64,000 nucleotides of DNA from assembly GCF_050948175.1 (NCBI RefSeq), contig NW_027490129.1, positions 124,001-188,000 on the forward strand, written 5' to 3'. The stretch comes from Xylocopa sonorina (lineage: Eukaryota > Arthropoda > Insecta > Hymenoptera > Apidae). The position numbers and the translations under genes were made by a program. The notes under the pieces are model-generated. The model was not told the origin of the DNA and searched no databases. It worked only from the letters and a program-made list of their open reading frames with translations. This document shows, piece after piece, positions 1 through 13,871 of this stretch (positions are counted from its first letter, which is position 1; each line of letters starts with the position of its first letter).

Positions 1-3000
1 TATTCACTTCAAAAGAATGTAAACGCGACACTACCTTGCCAGGAAATAGCGTTTCCAGATGGCTACGTATCGTAGCATAAGCGTTCTAATGCTTCTCAAA
101 ACGTGATATCGCTACTCATTACTATGTTTCATGATAATATATAATATTCATTGTGGAGTGTTATGTGTACCTCGTATTCACTTCAAAAGAAGGTAAATAC
201 GACACTTCCTTGCTAGGAAATAGCGTTTGCTGATGTCTACGTATCGAAGCAATAGTGTTCTAATGCATCTTAAATCGCGCTATCGCATCTCACTTCTATG
301 TTCCATGATAAGATATAATATTCATTGTGGAGTGTTATGTATACCTCGTATTCACTTCAAAAGAATGTAAATGCGACACTTCCTTGCTTGGAAATAGTGT
401 TTGCAGATGTCTACGTATCGAAGCAATAGAGTTCTAATGCTTCTTAAATCATCATATCTCATCTCATTTCTATGTTTCATGATAAGATATAATATTCATT
501 GTGCAGTGTTATGTATATCTAGTCTATACTGCAAATGAATGTAAACGCGACACTTCCCTGCTAGGAAATAGCGTTTGCAGATATCTACGTATCGTGTCAT
601 TAGAGTTCTAATGCTTCTCTAAACGCGATATCGCTTCTCATTTCTATGTTTCGTGATAAGATATAGTATTCATTGTGGAGTGCTATTTATACCTCGTATT
701 CAATTCAAAAGAATGTAAATGCGACACTTCCTTGCTAGGTAATAGCGTTTACATATATCTACGTATCGTAGCAATAGAGTCCTAATGCTTCGTAAATCGT
801 CATATCGCATCTCATATCTACGTTTCTTGATAACATATAATATTCATTGTGCAGTGTTATGTATATCTCGTCTATACTTCAAATGAATGTAAATAAGACA
901 CTTCCTTGCTAGGAAATAGCGTTTGCAGATGTCTACGTATCGAAGCAATAGAGTTCTAATGCTTCTTAAATCGCCATATTGCATCTCATTCCTATGTTTC
1001 ATGATAAGATATAATATTTATTGTGGACTCTTATGTATACCTCGTATTCACTTCAAATGTATGTAAATGCGACACTTCCTTGCCAGGAAATAGCGTTTGC
1101 GGATGTCTACGTATCGTAGAGTTAGTGCTCTAATGCTTCTCAAAACGCGACAGCGTTTCCCATTTCTATGTTTCATGATAGTATATAATATTCATCGAGT
1201 AGTGTCATGTATACCTTGCATACACTTCAAATGAATGTAAATGCGACACTTCCTTGCTAGGAAATAGCGTTTGCTGATGTCTTCGTATCGAAGCAATAAC
1301 GTTCTAAAGCTTCTTAAATCGCCTTATCGCATCTCATTTCTATGTTTCATGATAAGAAATAATATTCACTGTGCAGTGTTATGTATACCTCGTATTCACA
1401 TCAGAAGAATGTAAATGCGACACTTCCTTGCCAGGAAATAGCGTTTGCAGATGTCTACGTATCGTAGCATTAGAGTTCTAGTGCTTCTCAAAACGCGATA
1501 TCGCTACTCATTACTATGTTTCATGATAATATATAATATTCACTGTGGAGTGTTATGTATACCTCGTATTCATTTCAAAAGAATGTAAATGCGACACTTC
1601 CTTGCTAGCAAATAGCGTTTGCAGATGTCTACGTATCGAAGCAATGGTGTTCCAATGCTTCTTAAATCGCCATATTGCATTTCATTTCTATGTTTCATGA
1701 TAAGATATAATATTCATAGTGGAGTGTTATGTATACCTCGTATTCACTTCAAAAGAATGTACACGCAACACTTCCTTGCCAGGAAATAGCGTTTGCAGAT
1801 TTCTACGTAACGTAGCAATAGAGTTCTAATGCTTCTCAAAACGCGATATCGCATTTCATTTCTATGTTTCATGATAAGATATAATATTCATAGCGAAGTG
1901 TTATGTATACCTCGCATACACTTTAAATGGATGTAAATGCGACACTTCCTAGCTAGGAAGTAGCGTTCGCAGATATCCACGTATCGAAGCAATAGAGTTC
2001 TAATGCTTCTTAAAGCACGATATCTCATCTCATTTATATGTTTCAAGATAAGATATAATGTTCATTGTGGAGCGTTATTTATACACCGTATTCACTTCAA
2101 ACGAATGTAAATGCCACACTTCCTTGCTAGGATGTAGCGATTGTAGATGTCTACGTATAGAAGCAAGAGAGTTCTAATGCTTGTTCAAATGAGATATCGC
2201 ATTTCATTTCTATGTTTCATTATACGATATAATATTCATTGCGAAGTGTCATGTATACCTAGTATTCACTTCAAAAGAATGTAAATGCGACACTTCCTTG
2301 CTAGGAAATAACGTTGGCAGATGTCTACGTATCGTAGCAATAGCGTTCTAATGCTTCTTAAAACGCGATATCGCATCTCATTTCTATGTTTCATGAAAAG
2401 ATATAATATTCACTGCGGAGTGTCATGTATACCTCGTATTCACTTCAACAGAATGTAAATGCGACACTTCCTTGCTAGGAAGTAGCGTTTGCAGATGTCT
2501 ACGTATAGAAGTAATAGAATTCTAATGCTTCTTAAATCGTCATATCGCATCTCATTTCTATGTTTCATGATAATATATAATATTCACTGTGGAGTGTTAT
2601 GTACACCTCGTATTCACTTCAAAAGAATGTAAATGCGACACTTCCTTGCTTGGAAATAGCGTTTGCAGATGTCTACGTATCGAAGCCATACAATTCTTGT
2701 ACTTCTTAAAACGAGATATCGTATCTGGTTTCTATGTTTCATGATAAGATATAATGTTCATTGCAAAGTGTCATGTATACCTCGTATTCACTTCAAAAGA
2801 ATGTAAATGCGACACTTCCATGGTAGAAAATAGCGTTTGCAGGTTACTAAGTATCGTAGCAATAGCGTTCTAATGCTTCTTTAGACGCGATATCGCATCT
2901 CACATATATGTTTCGATATAAGATATACTATTCATTGCAAAATGTCATGTATAGTTCGCATACACTTCAAATGAATGAAAATGCGACACTTCCATGCTAG

Positions 3001-3510
3001 GAAATATCGTTTGCAGATTTCTAATTATCGTAGCAGTAGAGTTCTAATGCTTCTTAAAAGGCGCTATCGCATCTCATTTCTATGTTCCGTGATAAGATAC
3101 AATATTCACTGCGAATTGTCATGTATACCTCGCATACACATCAAATGAATGTAAATGCGACACATCCTTGCTAGGATATAGCGTTTCCAGATGTCTACGT
3201 ATCGAAGCAAAAGAGTTCTAAAGCTTCTTAAATCGCGATATCGCATCTCATTTCTATGTTTCATGATGAGATATAATATTCATTGTGCAGTATTATGTAT
3301 ACTTCGTATTCACTTCAAAAGAATGTAAATGCGACACTTGCTTGCTAGGAAATAGTGTTTGCAGATATCTACGTATCGTGGCATTAGTGTTCTAGTGCTT
3401 CTCAAAACGTGATTTCGCATCTCATTTCTTTGTCTCATGATAAGATATAATATTCACTGCGAAGTGTTACGTGTTCCTCGTCTACACTTCAAACGAAAGT
3501 AAATGCGACA

Positions 3511-5580
3511 CTTCCTTGCTAGGAAGAAGCGTTTGCAGTTGTCTACGTATCGTAGCTAGAGAGTTCTAATGCTTCTCAAAACGCGATATCGCATCTCATT
3601 TCTATGTTTCATGATAAGATATAATAGTCATTGTGCAGTGTTATCTATACGTCGTATTCACTTCAAAAGAATGTAAATGCGGCACTTCCTTGCTAGGAAA
3701 TAACGTTTACAGATGTCTCCGTATCGAAGCAATAGAGATTTAGTGCCTCCTAAATCGCGATATCGCATTTCATTTCTATGTTTCATGATAAGATATAATA
3801 TTCATTGCGAAGAGCCATGTATTCATCGCATTCACTTCAAATGAATGTAAAAGCGACACTACCTTTCTAGGAAATAAAGTTCCCAGATGTGTCTGTATCG
3901 AAACCATAGAGATCCAATGCTTCTCAAATCGCCATATCGCATCTCATTTTTATGTCTCATGATAAGATATAATATTCATTGCGAAATGTCATTTATACCT
4001 CGTATTCACTTCAAAAGAATGTAAATGCGACACTTCCTTGCTAGGAAGTAGCATTTGTAGATGTATACGTATCGTAGCAATAGTGTTCTAATGCTTGTTA
4101 GAACGAGATATCGCATCTCATTTGTATGTTTCATGATTAGATATAATATTCATTGCGAAGTGTTATGTATTGCTCGTCTACGCTTCAATTAAATGTAAAT
4201 GCGACACTTCCTTTCTAGAAAATTGTGTTTCCAGATGTCTACTGACCGCAGCAATATAGTTCTAATGCTGCTAACAACGCGCTATCTCATCTCATTCCTA
4301 AGTCTCATGATAAGATATAATATTCAATGTGGTGTGTTATGTATACCTCGTAATCACTTCAAAAAGAATGTAAATGCGACACTTCATGGCTAGGAAGTAG
4401 CGTTTGCAGATGTCTCCGTATCGAAGCGATAGAGTTCTAATGCTTCCTAAAACGCGAAATCAGATCTCATTTCCATGTCTCTTGATAAGATATAATATTC
4501 ATTGCGAAGTGTTATGTGTACCTCGCATACACTTTAAGTGGATGTAAATGCGACATTTCCTAGCTAGGAAATGGCGTTCGCAGATATTCACGTATCGAAG
4601 CAGTAGAGCTCTAATATTTCTTAAAGCACGATATCTCATCTCATTTCTATGTTTCAAGATAAGATATAATATTCATGGTGGAGTGTTATTTATACATCGT
4701 ATTCACTTCAAACGAATGTAATTGCGACACTTCCTTGCTAGGAAATAGCGCTTGCAGATGTCTAAACGTCGAAGCAATGGAGTTCTGATGCTTCTTAAAA
4801 CAGGATATCGCATCTCGTTTCTATGTTTCATGATAAGGTATAATATCCATAGCGAATTGTTATGAATACCTCGTATTCACTTCAAAAGAATGTAAATGCA
4901 ACACTTCCTTGCTAGGAAATAACGTTTGCCGATGTCTACGTACCGAAGCAGTAGAGTTCTAATGATTCTTAAAACGCGATATCGCATCTCATTCCTATGT
5001 TTCGTGATAAGATATAATATTCATTGTGGAGTGTTACGTCTACTTCGTATTCACGTCAAAAGAATGTAAATGCGAAACTTCCTTCTTAGGAAATAGCGTT
5101 TGCAGATATCTAAGTATCGAAGCAATAGAGTGCTAAAGCTTCATAAAACAAGATATCGCATCTCATTTCTATGTTTCATGATAAGATATAATATTCATTA
5201 TTCAGTGTTATCTATACCTCGTATTCGCTTCAGAGGAATGTAAATCCGACACTTCCTTGCTAGGAAATAGCGTTTGCAGATGTCTACGTATCATAGCATT
5301 GGAGTTCTAATGCTTCACAAAACGCGATATCGTATCCCATTTCTATGTTTCGTGATAAGATATAATATTCATTGCGACGTGTTATGTATACCTCGTCTAC
5401 ATTTCAAAAGAAAGTAAATGTCACACATCCCTGCTAGGAAAAGCGTTTCCAGGTGTCTACGTATCGAAGCCATAGCGTTCTAATGCTTCTCAAAACGCGA
5501 TATCGCATCTCATTTCTACGTTTCATGACAAGATATAATATTCATTGCGAAGTGTCATGTATACCTCGCATGCACTTCAA
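3511..5580 (+). repeat. 12-monomer duplicated satellite block, copy 1
   Basis: This block matches 6121-8190 at a constant offset of 2610 bp (15 x 174) with few differences. Shared marks include GTAGCTAGAGAG in the first monomer and an identical 64-codon open frame (4199 and 6809). Similarity drops to the ordinary monomer level at both edges, which indicates one duplication by unequal exchange, not chance resemblance between monomers. Confidence 0.85.
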
Positions 5581-6120
5581 ATGAATGTAAATGCGACACT
5601 TGCTTTCTAGAATATAGCGCTTGCAGATGTCTACGTATCGTATCATTAGAGTTCTAATGCTTCGCAAAACGCGATATCGCATCTCATTTCTGTGTTCAAT
5701 GATAAGATATAATATTCATTGCGAAGTGCAATGTATACCACACATCCACTTCAAATGAATGTAAATGCGACACTTCCTTTCTAGGAAATAGCGTTTGCAG
5801 ATGTCTCCGTATCGAAGCGATAGAGTTCTAATGATTCTTAACTCGCGATATCACATCTCATTACTATGTTTCATGATGAGATATAATATTGATTGTGCAG
5901 TATTATGTACATCACGTCTATAATTCAAATGAATGTAAATGCGACACTTCCTTGCTAGGAAATAGCGTTTCCAGATGTCTACGTATCGAAGCAATAGATT
6001 TCCAAAGCTTGCTAATTCGCGATATCGCATCTCATATCTATGTTTCGTGATAATATATAATATTCATTGCGAAGTGTCATGTATACCTCGCATACACTTC
6101 AATTGAATGTACGTGCGACA

Positions 6121-8190
6121 CTTCCTTGCTAGGAAATAGCGTTTGCAGTTGTCTACGTATCGTAGCTAGAGAGTTCTAATGCTTCTCAAAACGCGATATC
6201 GCATCTCATTTCTATGTTTCATGATAAGATATAATAGTCATTGTGCAGTGTTATCTATACGTCGTATTCACTTCAAAAGAATGTAAATGCGACACTTCCT
6301 TGCTAGGAAATAGCGTTTGCAGATGTCTCCGTATCGAAGCAATAGAGATTTAGTGCCTCCTAAATCGCGATATCGCATTTCATTTCTATGTTTCATGATA
6401 AGATATAATATTCATTGCGAAGAGCCATGTATTCATCGCATTCACTTCAAATGAATGTAAAAGCGACACTACCTTTCTAGGAAATAACGTTCCCAGATGT
6501 GTCTGTATCGAAACCATAGAGATCCAATGCTTCTCAAATCGCCATATCGCATCTCATTTTTATGTCTCATGATAAGATATAATATTCATTGCGAAATGTC
6601 ATTTATACCTCGTATTCACTTCAAAAGAATGTAAATGCGACACTTCCTTGCTAGGAAGTAGCATTTGTAGATGTATACGTATCGTAGCAATAGAGTTCTA
6701 ATGCTTGTTAGAACGAGATATCGCATCTCATTTGTATGTTTCATGATTAGATATAATATTCATTGCGAAGTGTTATGTATTGCTCGTCTACGCTTCAATT
6801 GAATGTAAATGCGACACTTCCTTTCTAGAAAATTGTGTTTCCAGATGTCTACTGACCGCAGCAATATAGTTCTAATGCTTCTAACAACGCGCTATCTCAT
6901 CTCATTCCTAAGTCTCATGATAAGATATAATATTCAATGTGGTGTGTTATGTATACCTCGTAATCACTTCAAAAAGAATGTAAATGCGACACTTCATGGC
7001 TAGGAAGTAGCGTTTGCAGATGTCTCCGTATCGAAGCGATAGAGTTCTAATGCTTCCTAAAACGCGAAATCAGATCTCATTTCCATGTCTCTTGATAGGA
7101 TATAATATTCATTGCGAAGTGTTATGTGTACCTCGCATACACTTTAAGTGGATGTAAATGCGACATTTCCTAGCTAGGAAATGGCGTTCGCAGATATTCA
7201 CGTATCGAAGCAGTAGAGTTCTAATATTTCTTAAAGCACGATATCTCATCTCATTTCTATGTTTCAAGATAAGATATAATATTCATGGTGGAGTGTTATT
7301 TATACATCGTATTCACTTCAAACGAATGTAATTGCGACACTTCCTTGCTAGGAAATAGCGCTTGCAGATGTCTAAACGTCGAAGCAATGGAGTTCTGATG
7401 CTTCTTAAAACAGGATATCGCATCCCGTTTCTATGTTTCATGATAAGGTATAATATCCATAGCGAATTGTTATGAATACCTCGTATTCACTTCAAAAGAA
7501 TGTAAATGCAACACTTCCTTGCTAGGAAATAACGTTTGCCGATGTCTACGTATCGAAGCAGTGGAGTTCTAATGATTCTTAAAACGCGACATCGCATCTC
7601 ATTCCTATGTTTCGTGATAAGATATAATATTCATTGTGGAGTGTTACGTCTACTTCGTATTCACGTCAAAAGAATGTAAATGCGAAACTTCCTTCTTAGG
7701 AAATAGCGTTTGCAGATATCTACGTATGGAAGCAATAGAGTGCTAAAGCTTCTTAAAACAAGATATCGCATCTCATTTCTATGTTTCATGATAAGATATA
7801 ATATTCATTATTCAGTGTTATCTATACCTCGTATTCGCTTCAGAAGAATGTAAATCCGACACTTCCTTGCTAGGAAATAGCGTTTGCAGATGTCTACGTA
7901 TCATAGCATTGGAGTTCTAATGCTTCACAAAACGCGATATCGTATCCCATTTCTATGTTTCGTGATAAGATATAATATTCATTGCGACGTGTTATGTATA
8001 CCTCGTCTACATTTCAAAAGAAAGTAAATGTCACACATCCCTGCTAGGAAAAGCGTTTCCAGGTGTCTACGTATCGAAGCAATAGCGTTCTAATGCTCCT
8101 CAAAACGCGGTATCGCATCTCATTTCTACGTTTCATGACAAGATATAATATTCATTGCGAAGTGTCATGTATACCTCGCATGCACTTCAA
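6121..8190 (+). repeat. 12-monomer duplicated satellite block, copy 2
   Basis: Second copy of the 3511-5580 block. Just past its right edge the sequence (TTGAATGTACGTGCGACAC) repeats what lies immediately before its left edge at 6091-6120. This is the arrangement expected when misaligned arrays cross over. The roughly 540 bp between the two copies is ordinary satellite. Confidence 0.85.
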
Positions 8191-8699
8191 TTGAATGTAC
8201 GTGCGACACTTCCTTGCTAGGAAATAGCGTTTGCAGATGTCTACGTATCGAAGCAATAGAATTCTAATGCTTCATATATCGCCATATCGCATCTCATTTC
8301 TGTGTTTCATGAGTTGATATAATATTCATTGCGAAGTGTCATGTATAGATCGAATTCCTTTCAAAAGAATGTAAATGCGACACTTCCTTGCTAGAGAGTA
8401 GCGTTTGCAGATGTCTACGTATCGAAGCAATAGTTTTCTAATGCTTCTTAAATCGCCATATCGCATCTCATTTCTATGTTTCATGATAAGATATAATGTT
8501 CATTGCGAAGTATTACGTATGCCTCGTCTACACTTCAAAAGAAAGTAAATGTCACACATCCTTGCTACGAAATGCGTTTCCAGGTGTCTAGGTATCGAAG
8601 CAATGGAGTTCTAATGCTTCTTAAAACGCGATATCGCATCTCATTTCTATGTTGCATGATAAGATATTATCTTCATTGCGAAGAATCGTGTATTCCTCG

Positions 8700-11215
8700 T
8701 CTACACTTCAAAAGAATGTAAATGCCACCTGGCTAGGAAGTAGCGTTTCCAGTTGTTTAAGTATCGAAGCAATAGAATTCTAATACTTCTTCAAACGCGA
8801 TCTCGCATCTAATTTCTATGTTTCATGATAAGATATAATATTCATTGCGAAGTGTTATGTATACCTCGTATACACCTCAAGTGAAAGTAAACGCCGCTCT
8901 TCCTTGTTAGGAAATAGCGTGTCCAGATGTCTAGGTATCGAAGAAATGGAGTTCTAATGCACCTTAAAACGCGATATCGCATCTCATTTCTATGTTTCAT
9001 GATGAGATGTAATAGTCAAAGCAACACGTTACGTATATCTTGTCTACACTTCAAATGAATTGTAAATCCCACTCTTCCTTGCTACGGAATATAGCTTGCA
9101 GATGTCTACGTGTCGGGGCAATAGAGTTGTAATGCTTCGTTAAACGCGATTTCGCAGATGATTTCTGTGAAAAATGACAAGATGTATTTGTATGTAACGC
9201 GTTATGTATATCTCGGCAACGCTTAAGAGGAATGTAAATCTCACACTTCCTTGCTACGGAATAGCGCTTCTAGATGACCAAATATCGATGCATTAGGGTT
9301 CTAATGCTACATAAAGTGCGATGTTGCATCATATTTCTATGTTTTATGTTGAAATGTAAATCAATGCATCGTGTTAATTATATCTTGTCAGCACTTCGAA
9401 GGAATGTAAATCTCACGCTTCTTTACGACGAAATCGCGTTTCTAGATATCTACGTATCGAAGCATTAGAGTTCTAACGCTTCATAAAACGCAATATCACA
9501 TCTCATTTCTATGTCTCCCAATAAGATGTGCTATTCATTGCAAAAAGTTATGTATCTCTCATCTAGACTTCAAACTAATGTAAGTGCCTCACTTCCTTGC
9601 TTCGGAGTAGCGGTTCCAGAATTCTACATATCGATGCAATAGATTTCTAATACTTCATGTAGCGCTATATCGCATCTCATATCTATGTCTCATGTTAAGA
9701 TGCAACGTCAACGCAAGCGTTACGTATATCTCGTCTGCACTTGAAAATAATGCAAATACCGCACTTGCTTGCTACGGAACAGTGTTTCTACATGTCTACG
9801 AATCGAGGCATAGGAGTTCTAATGCTTCATGGAACGCGATATAGCATTTCACATCAATAGTTCGAAGTATGTATATAGATTTTTATGCACTGTATATATC
9901 ATTATGCTCATCTGCTTCTGCGCCTCAAAAGTGTGGTTTCCACACTTCCTGACAAGAGGATGGCGATTCTGGTTGTAAATGTGTCGAAGCAATAGAGTTC
10001 TAATACATCATTCATCACGATCTCGCATCACATTTCAATGTGTAATGTAAGATGTAATATTCAATGCAGCGCGTTACGTTTAACTTTTCAACACTTCTAG
10101 CGAATTTGAACCCTACACTCCCTTGCAGGGGAATAGCGTTTTTAGATATCTACTTGTCCAAGCAATAAAGTTCTATTACTTTATTCAGATCGATGTCGCA
10201 TCTCATTTCAATGCCGCGTGTTGAGATTTAATATTCAATGAAACGCGTTACGTTTATCTGCTTCTACACGTCAACAGTATAAAAGTCCTACAATATCTTG
10301 CCAGGAGGTAGCGTTTCTAGATGTGCACGTATTAAAGCAATAGATTTCTAATGCTATATAAAACGCGATATCGCATTTGATATCAACAGTTCGAAGTATG
10401 TAAGTAGATAAAAATACTCTACACATCTCGTTATGCTTGTCTGCATATACACGCCAAAAGACTGTGATTTCTACACTTCCTTGCGAGGGACTTGCGTTCT
10501 TAGATGTCTACTTTTCGAAGCAATAGAGTTCTATTGCTTCATTCAACACGATGTCGCAAGTCATTTCAATGATTCATGGTAAATTGCAATGTTCTATGCA
10601 ATATGTTACATTTGTCTGCATCTAGACCTTAGAAGGATGTGAATCCTATACTTACATGCAACAGAATATCGTTTCCAGATCTCTACGTGTCCAAGCAAGA
10701 CATTTCTAATACTTCATGCAGCGCAATGACGCATCTCATTTACACGTTTCAAAGCAAAGAATCTGTAATCATATATCCATAACATTATGCTTAACTGTTA
10801 GATGTCTTCAATAGAATGTGAACTATATAATTCCATACAACGGCATGGCGCTCCGTAGTTTCTGTCTGTTAAAGCAATCGAGCTAGAATTCTCCATGCAA
10901 TGCGCTGGCGCATCCCATTTCATCGTTTTAAAGTAAGAATGCTGTAATCTCTTATGCATAGCTCTATGCTTATCTGCTTTAAAACTTCATAAGAATGTAA
11001 ATTCTACAGCTCCATGCAACAGGATTGCCCTTCGTAGTGTCTACATGTCGAGACAATAGAGTACTAATGCATCATACCATGCCATGACTCATCTCATTTC
11101 AACGTTTCGAATTAAGTAAGCTTTAATCTTCTATGAAAAGCATTATAATTATCTGCTTCTACTCTACAAAAGAATGAGAATTCTATAGACCCAAGCAACA
11201 GGAGGGCAGGCCCTC
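8700..11215 (+). repeat. Progressively decayed satellite at array edge
   Basis: Monomers remain recognisable by position (CTTCCTTGCTAC, CTACGTATCGA, GTTCTAATGC) but accumulate substitutions and small indels from left to right. By 10.6-11.1 kb only fragments such as GAATGTAAAT, AAGCAAT and TCTCATTT survive, and the palindrome GCGATATCGC is lost. This matches the common observation that array edges hold the oldest, least homogenised monomers. Confidence 0.9.
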
Positions 11216-12141
11216 CACCATCCTATTGCTTGCCCTGATGCGGGCAAAGGATTCCCAGGGCCACTCAAACCGCGACCAACATCTATCTTATACTCTAACC
11301 GATTCATCGTTATGCGTTTTCCATTAAGCTTGTCGGGATCAGTGATATTGATTCGCTCAATCTAAATTATTATTTTCTCTTTAAGTTTCTCGATTTTTTT
11401 TAGATTCTCTCACGATATCGTCTATTTCGTTGTACCTTACCCTTGCAGTATAATATATAATCTGTTGTTTGATATTTCTAGGATTTCCTCTTAATAAATG
11501 CAATGCTTCCACATATTTTCTTTCTCTTTCTCTTTAGTTACATTGTTGTTATTTTATGCTTTTCACCCTCCACATTCCCTCTCTACACCATCTCGGAACA
11601 GGCGTTATACGATTACTGCAGGATGACGCCCCGGTCTCGTTATACCGAGATCGAGTGTTCTCTCTTGCATCCGTTGATTTATATATGTTATATGTTGGAG
11701 AATATTTCCTCTTATCCTTTGTATTTTTCGAATGAAATTACATTGACAGAAGTACGAGTTAGTTCTGCACGCCTATTTGAAACAACATTAAATCACTTTG
11801 TTAAACAATAATATATTAAATGTGACTTGGACTTTTAAATTTGAATTTATAAACATTTAACAGGTAAATATGTTTTTCTTACTATTCATATCGTTATACA
11901 TTCAGTGATTTATTGTGTGCTGTGATTTGATATATTAACTGCTTGATTATATTTTACAATGAACTTTCCGTACCAAACATTGTTTTTACTCCTGATGGGA
12001 GTGGATAGTTCTTCATTTTATATTCTTATATCGGACTGATTATAAAAGTATATGATATCCCTTTTATGCAGTCATGTATAATTATGTACATACAAATTCG
12101 CGATTAAGTAGCTATGTGTTTAAATTAAATTCCGAATAATG
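11216..12141. other. Satellite-free AT-rich sequence, no gene assigned
   Basis: Nothing here resembles the satellite or the LTR families. An open frame of 102 codons lies at 11503-11811 on the + strand and begins with a hydrophobic segment. It has no recognisable domain, and AT-rich runs surround it. I see no tRNA, rRNA or clear transposon ends. Confidence 0.5.
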
Positions 12142-13164
12142 CACTAAAAAGCATCCCAGATAACAAACGGCAAGATGGTAGCGACACCATGCCGGCACTA
12201 TATTGCCACTTCCGAGGAGTGTCAACTGATTCGTAGTCATCTGTGACCGGATTCGTTAACTAAAATGCCAGAACGTGTTACCAGCACGTTCTAGACAAGC
12301 GAATCGCGCAGTACCAGCACCACGGTGACACATGTATCATCGCTCCATTCATGAATCTCCTCAGCAATTACGCAGGATCACATTTGGCAATGGGGAACCT
12401 GTGCTTTCATACAAATTAGAACCGTTAGATGTCAGTAGATGTTCAGCATATGAGTATTGATAGATATTTTGATGGTCGTTTTCCTATATTTATAGTTATT
12501 GAGCGAGTCGTATATGTTTCTTTCAATCCATCATAGACTAAAAATATTATTTATAAAAAAATATTACTTATAAAACAAAAATTCATGCTGTTGCGTCCCT
12601 AACTTCGCCTTGTGTAATTTTTGAAGTAACATGCTCTCATCGTATTTAATGTAACCCCCAATTGCATGAATTTTTAACAATAAATTGAAGAAAATATATA
12701 TAAAATAAGTGTATATATTTTTATGACAAAGTAATTATCGACTTTATGGAAAAAATCGCCCTATCGAGCTAGTTTATAGAAAATAATAAAATCGAGTTCT
12801 TATATCTTTGTTTTGTGCCGGTGTATCCATTTTGGAATCAAAATAAATAAATTGCGCAGTTTAGTCATTTTTCATATTTGCTTATAATTTTTATGGAAAC
12901 AGCTTCCCCATTAGTAAATGTCAGCCTATGCCACAACCACGCGTGTAGCTATGGTGAGCTGATAGTGTCATTGTCACGGCCGTGTAGCCCGTGTGCTGTA
13001 CCTCGGTGCTTTAATGTGCCGTGATACGAATGCCGCCCCAGCACTAACAGTATGCCATTTCGAAAGCTGAGTAGGAGCACTTTGTTAGCACAGTTCTGTC
13101 ACGAAATTCGTTCCATCCATTGTCATTGGCGTGCCAATCGCTGGCTGTTTGGGATATTGTAGTG
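12142..13164. mobile_element. Putative foldback or non-autonomous DNA transposon with long inverted ends
   Basis: The left edge reads CACTAAAAAGCATCCCAGA and the reverse complement of the right edge reads CACTACAATATCCCAAACA. Similarity continues patchily inward for about 250 bp: both arms end near CATTT..CAATGGGG on the left and its complement CCCCATTAGTAAATG on the right. The arms are richer in GC than the AT-rich 500-bp middle. No transposase frame is visible. A flanking target duplication is not evident. The CACTA ends recall the CACTA/EnSpm group, but that assignment is weak; an unrelated foldback family is equally possible. Confidence 0.45.
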
Positions 13165-13618
13165 CATGAGGCAGACTTGTTCCTTATCATCGTCAAGGAG
13201 ATGGATTTTCACTCCCCCCTTTTTGAATTTTTTAAATTATTGTTTGGAATTTTTACCGTTTCTGTAACTCTATGACCGCATTGTGGATTCAACTTATGTA
13301 CGATCTTTTTGGTCTTCATCTTTTGTTACATGTAATATTATATATGTGATGCACGTTTGTTATGTAATGCTCCGATTTGTAAGCCTCAGATACTTTTATT
13401 CTTTGGTAAAGCAACTTATTCGATTAATATATATTTATTAGACATAGATATAAACAATTAGAAAAATGTTATTAAAACGCTATTAAATATGTTGTTGCAA
13501 TCATATATTTAAGGTCTGAAGATGAAGATGCAATTAATGCCCGATATTTTACGTGATCCAATCGACGTATCGAGTGAGGCTATGAAATATAAAAATCTTT
13601 TACTATTCTTCGACCCCT
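13165..13618. other. AT-rich non-coding stretch
   Basis: Low-complexity AT-rich sequence between the foldback element and the probable exons. A short minus-strand open stretch after an AG at about 13584 (to 13507) could be a terminal exon, but its reading phase does not join cleanly to the exons upstream, so it is not called. Confidence 0.4.
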
Positions 13619-13871
13619 TTACATGTTAAATGAATGATTAGTTCTGCAAGACAAGAAGCCTGAATTAGTGAGATATCTAGGAACATAAGTAATTTGTAAG
13701 TAACACATCTTTTCTCTTCGAAATATTTGCCTTTGCATAGAATAGAACGTATAGATATAATTGCCTGTTTTGTACCCATTTCGGTCCAATTCTATTATAG
13801 CCTTTGAGCAGAAGTAATATTGATTATAGTTGATTTTTGCAATAGTTCTTTGATTAACAGATTTTATTAAC

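Larger units (their letters stand above)
1..8700 (+). repeat. 174-bp satellite array, + orientation (about 50 monomers)
   Basis: Head-to-tail monomers recur every 174 bp; for example the string TATTCACTTCAAAAGAA starts at 1, 175 and 349. A typical monomer contains CGACACTTCCTTGCTAGG, then CAGATGTCTACGTATCGAAG, then GCGATATCGC, and ends in an AT-rich stretch around AAGATATAATATTCATTG. Monomers differ at a modest number of positions, mostly substitutions, so the period is kept very evenly. Short open frames in this stretch are a by-product of 174 being divisible by three. No gene is visible. The organisation is that of a centromeric or pericentromeric satellite; the chromosomal location is inferred. 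Confidence 0.97.

Noticed and set aside
1..8700. CRISPR-like regularly spaced repeats
   Set aside because: The whole 174-bp period is repeated with no unique spacers, and the context is eukaryotic.
11503..11811. 102-codon open frame on the + strand in the island
   Set aside because: Hydrophobic start but no domain, no convincing splice or start context, and AT-rich surroundings; not enough to call a gene.
13507..13583. Possible terminal exon after exon B on the minus strand
   Set aside because: A plausible AG precedes it, but its best frame does not match the phase of the available donor of exon B.
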